Shown here: positions 60,438 through 64,000 of the stretch, piece by piece
Numbering within the stretch: position 1 is the first letter of the stretch
How the letters are laid out: each line of letters opens with the position of its first letter
Source of the DNA: Pseudomonadota bacterium
Lineage (GTDB): Bacteria; Pseudomonadota; Alphaproteobacteria; Rhodobacterales; Rhodobacteraceae
Length of the DNA stretch: 64,000 nt
Assembly (NCBI GenBank): GCA_020161655.1
Contig: JAIUPC010000006.1
Location: 248,001 to 312,000 of the forward strand
Reading direction: 5' to 3'
Notes under the pieces: model-generated
Told to the model about the DNA's origin: nothing
Seen by the model: only the letters and a program-made list of their open reading frames with translations
Databases searched by the model: none
Position numbers and translations under genes: made by a program

Positions 60438-62623
60438 CTCGCGACCCCCATCAGGCCCATCGCGGCAGCAAAGATGCCGTCCGCCGAGGGCATCGTCGCC
60501 GCATAGGCCGGGCCGGTGGCGATGAAACTGTCCTCCGCCGTGATCCGGGCATGCGGCACATCGGTCCTTTCGGTGAAAAGCGCCATCAGCGCCTCGGCAA
60601 CCCCGCCCGAACGTCGGGTTTCATCGACGATGAGGATACGTTTCGTGCCCTTCACCGCCTCGACCAGCGCCTCTGACGGCAAGGGCGACAGCCAGCGCAT
60701 GTCGATGACCCGCGCCTTCACCCCGGCCTCGGCCAGCCGCTTTTCGGCCTGCCGCGACAGGTAATAGCCATTGCCATAGGTCACGATGGCAAGATCGGTG
60801 CCGTCGCCATGCACCCCGACCTCGCCCTGCGGAATCGTCTCGTTCCGGGCAGGATAGGCTCGCATCCAGCCGCCGTCTTTCTCTCTGTGGAGGTCGCGCA
60901 TCGGGTAAAGGGCGATAGGCTCAAGGAAGACCACCAGCCGCTGTTCCTCACGCGCCAGCCGCACGCATTCGCGCAGCATCTTTGCCGCATCGGCGCCGTT
61001 CGACGGACAGGCGAGGATCAGGCCGGGAATGTCGCGCAGCACTGCAACGGAGTTGTCGTTGTGGAAATGCCCGCCGAAGCCCTTCTGGTAGCCAAGCCCG
61101 GCGATCCTGAGCACCATCGGGTTGGTGTATTGTCCGTTCGAGAAGAAGGGCAACGTCGCCGCCTCGCCCCTGATCTGGTCCTCGGCATTGTGGAGATAGG
61201 CGAGGAACTGGATCTCCGGCATCGGTATGAAGCCGTTCTGCGCCATGCCGATGGCGAGGCCGAGGATCGACTGTTCATCGAGAAGCGTGTCGATCATCCG
61301 GTCCGGCCCGAAACGGGCATGGAGCTTTTGCGTCACGCCATAGACGCCGCCCTTGCGGCCCACATCCTCGCCCATCATCACGACCTCGGGATGCTCCAGC
61401 ATCAGATCGGTCAACGCCCAGTTGATGATCCGCGACATGATCTGCGGCTCATCCATCGCCTTCAGGTCGCCGCCGAATGCCGCCGCCCGCGCCTCGTCCG
61501 ACTGGCCATTGGTGGGCTTGCAGACCCGCTTCGGCGGGATGATCGCGGCCATGACTTCGGCAGCCGTCCTCAGCCTTGGTCGCGTCACCACCTCGGTCGC
61601 CACGCGGGCAACGCGGGCGTTGGTCTTTTCGTAGATCGCCAGCGCCTCGGCTGGACGAAGCGCGCCGGCCTCACCCAGAAGCCGGACCGAATGCAGGAGG
61701 GGGTCCATCGCCTCTTCGGCCTCGACCTCCTCGCGCGGCAGATAGGTCGTCGGCACGTCAGCCCCGGCATGACCGTAAAGCCGCACCGTTCCGACATGGA
61801 GGAAGGCGGGTTTGCGCCGATTCCTGACATAGGCCGCAGCCTCGGACGCAACGCGGAAGGTCTCGTAGATATCAAGCCCGTTGCAGGCGAAATACTTCAG
61901 CCCCGGCCGGTTCTCGAACCCCGCCGCGATCCAGCCGCGCGGGGTCTTCGTCGAAATGCCGATGCCATTGTCCTCGCAGACGAAGAGCAGCGGCAGCGGA
62001 ATCGACTGGTAGGATGTCCATCCGGCGGTGTTGAAGGCACCCTGCGCCGTCGAATGGTTGGCCGAGGCATCGCCGAAGGAGCAGCAGACGATAGCATCGT
62101 CGGGCAGTTCCTGATGCTCGGGCCGGTGCCGCCGCGCGGCGCCGATGGCATAGGCCGCGCCCACCGCCTTCGGCAGATGCGAGGCGATGGTCGAAGTCTG
62201 TGGCGGAATGGAAAGCGGCTTCGACCCCAGCACCTTGTGCCGGCCGCCGGAAATCGGGTCCTCGGACGATGACGCGAAGCTCAGAAGCATGTCCCAGGCG
62301 ATCGTCTGCCCAGGCACCTGCGCCGCGCGTGCGATCTGGAAGGCTGCATCGCGGTAATGGAGAAAGGCCATGTCGGTCGGCCGAAGCGCCGCCGCCACCG
62401 CCGCCATCCCCTCATGCCCCGACGAGCCGATGGTATAGAACCCCTGCCCCGCCTTCTGCATGGCCCGGCTCTGCCGGTCGAGCGCGCGGCTGAGGCAGCC
62501 AGACCGAAACACCGAAACCGCTTCCGTTGCCGGAAGCGGTCCCGTTGGCGCAGCACCTTGGGGCAGGTCGCCACTGGCAACCCGTCTCAGGAAGTTCTCG
62601 TGAACGATGTCGGCTCTATCCAT
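60434..62623 (-). CDS. Fused E1 alpha-beta 2-oxoacid dehydrogenase (thiamine-diphosphate dependent)
   Basis: 729 residues. Residues 1-~370 are E1 alpha: TIGSSGHEGMAAVAAAL, FLHYRDAAFQIARA, the ThDP motif GDASANHS (184-191, GDA in place of GDG) ending at Asn219 in CEDNGIGIST. Residues ~395-729 are E1 beta: VVMMGEDVGRKGGVYGVTQ, TLLDEQSILGLAIGMAQNG, RIAGLGYQKGFGGHFHNDNS. No lipoyl or E2-binding domain was seen and no E2/E3 gene is in the window. Branched-chain 2-oxoacid dehydrogenase is the nearest general type, but the operon (AASADH, glutaryl-CoA dehydrogenase) points to 2-oxoadipate. Start 62623 has AAGGGA 5 nt upstream. Confidence 0.9.
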   Translation of the reverse strand: MDRADIVHENFLRRVASGDLPQGAAPTGPLPATEAVSVFRSGCLSRALDRQSRAMQKAGQGFYTIGSSGHEGMAAVAAALRPTDMAFLHYRDAAFQIARAAQVPGQTIAWDMLLSFASSSEDPISGGRHKVLGSKPLSIPPQTSTIASHLPKAVGAAYAIGAARRHRPEHQELPDDAIVCCSFGDASANHSTAQGAFNTAGWTSYQSIPLPLLFVCEDNGIGISTKTPRGWIAAGFENRPGLKYFACNGLDIYETFRVASEAAAYVRNRRKPAFLHVGTVRLYGHAGADVPTTYLPREEVEAEEAMDPLLHSVRLLGEAGALRPAEALAIYEKTNARVARVATEVVTRPRLRTAAEVMAAIIPPKRVCKPTNGQSDEARAAAFGGDLKAMDEPQIMSRIINWALTDLMLEHPEVVMMGEDVGRKGGVYGVTQKLHARFGPDRMIDTLLDEQSILGLAIGMAQNGFIPMPEIQFLAYLHNAEDQIRGEAATLPFFSNGQYTNPMVLRIAGLGYQKGFGGHFHNDNSVAVLRDIPGLILACPSNGADAAKMLRECVRLAREEQRLVVFLEPIALYPMRDLHREKDGGWMRAYPARNETIPQGEVGVHGDGTDLAIVTYGNGYYLSRQAEKRLAEAGVKARVIDMRWLSPLPSEALVEAVKGTKRILIVDETRRSGGVAEALMALFTERTDVPHARITAEDSFIATGPAYAATMPSADGIFAAAMGLMGVAR

Positions 62624-62637
62624 GAAATCCCTTGCGC

Positions 62638-62659
62638 TTCATCTTGCCCGAAATACCTC
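62638..62659. repeat. Dispersed intergenic repeat, copy 2
   Basis: Identical over 22 bp to 4479-4500 (core CATCTTGCCCGAAATACC) and again just upstream of a minus-strand gene start, here 15 bp before the E1 gene. The ATG inside the repeat opens only an eight-codon frame, so it is not the start codon in this case. A GCCGG-containing short palindrome follows it. Confidence 0.75.
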
Positions 62660-62721
62660 CGCCGGAGGCATCAGGTGCCGGGGCCGGGCGCTTTCATCGA
62701 AGGCCCGCCCCGGCGCAACCG

Positions 62722-63930
62722 TCAGAAAAACGCCTGCAACCCGGTGATCGCGCGGCCAAGGATCAGCGCATGGACGTCATGCGTGCCCTCGTAGGTATTC
62801 ACCGTCTCGAGGTTGACCATGTGGCGCATGATCTGGAAATCCTCCTGGATGCCGTTGCCGCCATGCATGTCCCGCGACACACGGGCGATATCCAGCGCCT
62901 TGCCGCAGTTGTTGCGCTTGACGAGCGAGATCATCTCGGGCGCCGCCTTCGCCTCGTCCATCAGGCGGCCGACACGCACGGATGCCTGCAGGCCGAGCGT
63001 GATCTCGGTCATCATGTCGGCCAGCTTCTTCTGGTAAAGCTGGGTCTGCGCCAGGGGCCGGTTGAACTGCTTGCGATCAAGGCCATACTGGCGTGCCGCG
63101 TGCCAGCAGAACTCGGCGGCGCCGAGGACGCCCCAGGAAATGCCGTAGCGGGCGCGGTTGAGGCAACCGAACGGACCTTTGAGCCCCTCGACATTCGGCA
63201 GAAGCGCGTCTTCGCCGACTTCGACATTCTCCATCACGATCTCGCCGGTGATCGAGGCGCGAAGGCTGAGCTTGCCGCCGATCTTCGGCGCCGAAAGCCC
63301 CTTCATGCCCTTGTCGAGAACGAAGCCGCGGATCTTGCCGCCATGCGCGTCGGACTTGGCCCAGACCACAAAGACATCGGCGATAGGCGCGTTCGAGATC
63401 CACATCTTCGACCCGTTCAGCACATAGCCGTTCGCCGTCTTGGTGGCGCGGGTCTTCATGCCGGCGGGGTCCGAGCCTGCATCGGGCTCAGTGAGGCCGA
63501 AGCAGCCGATGTATTCGCCGGAGGCAAGCTTCGGCAGGTACTTCTTGCGCTGCTCTTCCGAGCCATAGGCATAGATCGGATACATCACCAGCGAGGACTG
63601 CACCGACATCATCGAGCGGTAGCCCGAATCGACCCGCTCCACTTCCCGCGCGATCAACCCGTAGGCCACGTAGGAGGCGCCGATGCCGCCGTATTCCTCG
63701 GGGACGGTGACGCCGAGAAGCCCCATCTCGCCCATCTCGCGGAAGATCGCCGGATCGGTCGATTCCTCGCGATAGGCAGCGATCACGCGGGGTTGCAGCT
63801 TTTCCTGCGCATAGGCGCGGGCGCCGTCGCGGAGCATCCGCTCTTCCTCGGACAGCTGGTCTTCCAGCCTGAGAGCATCTTCCCAATCGAAGCGGGACAG
63901 GTCGGGGGCGTCTTTCGGTTTCAGGGCCAT
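62722..63930 (-). CDS. gcdH: Glutaryl-CoA dehydrogenase
   Basis: 402-residue acyl-CoA dehydrogenase that oxidises and decarboxylates glutaryl-CoA to crotonyl-CoA, passing electrons to ETF. N-terminal helical domain with [41 protein letters not shown] is the FAD/substrate segment; [20 protein letters not shown] and the catalytic glutamate in [20 protein letters not shown] identify the glutaryl-CoA branch. The start at 63930 has GAGGAAG upstream; the longer frame to 63969 is rejected. It lies 98 bp upstream of the E1 gene on the same strand and completes the lysine to crotonyl-CoA route. Confidence 0.95.
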   Translation of the reverse strand: MALKPKDAPDLSRFDWEDALRLEDQLSEEERMLRDGARAYAQEKLQPRVIAAYREESTDPAIFREMGEMGLLGVTVPEEYGGIGASYVAYGLIAREVERVDSGYRSMMSVQSSLVMYPIYAYGSEEQRKKYLPKLASGEYIGCFGLTEPDAGSDPAGMKTRATKTANGYVLNGSKMWISNAPIADVFVVWAKSDAHGGKIRGFVLDKGMKGLSAPKIGGKLSLRASITGEIVMENVEVGEDALLPNVEGLKGPFGCLNRARYGISWGVLGAAEFCWHAARQYGLDRKQFNRPLAQTQLYQKKLADMMTEITLGLQASVRVGRLMDEAKAAPEMISLVKRNNCGKALDIARVSRDMHGGNGIQEDFQIMRHMVNLETVNTYEGTHDVHALILGRAITGLQAFF

Positions 63931-64000
63931 CACTTCCTCGCATCTGGCTGGGCGGCGTGTGATATGCACTATGCGCCATTGTTTTCGCCGGTAACAGCGC

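Overview
The window is chromosomal DNA of a high-G+C alphaproteobacterium, most likely a Rhodobacterales member (Rhodobacteraceae/Paracoccaceae). The basis is the opgG-opgI-opgH-opgC periplasmic-glucan operon known from Rhodobacter sphaeroides, a Frc-type fructose ABC operon with its ROK regulator, densely packed genes with ATGA-type overlaps, a Hint-domain protein typical of the group, and a dispersed repeat that ends in ATGAA. No phage, insertion sequence, CRISPR array or plasmid gene was seen. The species cannot be named.

Layout. 1-6954: 3' end of dxs, a secreted ankyrin protein, L-threonine aldolase, a small unknown protein, queG, a glutathione transferase, mtgA and a Hint-domain protein. 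7128-16385: glutamate synthase with gltD and gltB separated by a secreted unknown protein and a GFA-family protein, then uppP and a sulfotransferase-like protein. 16538-17749: an NDUFA9-like protein and tRNA-Leu(CAG). 18013-22593: an unusual adenylation/carrier/membrane-acyltransferase fusion followed by a secreted beta-helix protein. 22665-25948: divergent oxyR and katG.

26113-38587 is an eleven-gene, tightly coupled catabolic operon: Gfo/Idh/MocA dehydrogenase, CoA-transferase, enoyl-CoA hydratase, aldehyde dehydrogenase, two GMC oxidoreductases, SDR, Dabb protein, DUF993 aldolase-like protein, LacI regulator and glycerate kinase. Two LacI-type operators 21 bp apart lie in front of it. Its substrate is unknown, and it is the best candidate for an undescribed pathway. 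38594-41493 adds 6-phosphogluconate dehydrogenase, a tartronate-semialdehyde-reductase-like enzyme and gluconokinase. 41511-46478 is frcK-frcA-frcC-frcB with divergent frcR, an AT-rich operator between frcB and frcR, and an attenuator-like hairpin between frcB and frcC.

46484-48631 encodes a fused VTT membrane domain and pyridine-nucleotide disulfide oxidoreductase. 48889-51321 is an ECF sigma factor, a membrane anti-sigma-like protein and a secreted subtilase, a compact candidate signalling module. 51947-56666 is opgG-opgI-opgH-opgC. 56663-63930 holds a lysine-to-glutaryl-CoA catabolic set: saccharopine/lysine dehydrogenase, ALDH7 aminoadipate-semialdehyde dehydrogenase, a FabD-like acyltransferase, a fused E1 alpha-beta 2-oxoacid dehydrogenase and glutaryl-CoA dehydrogenase. 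The presence of the FabD-like protein and the absence of a local E2 are unexplained.
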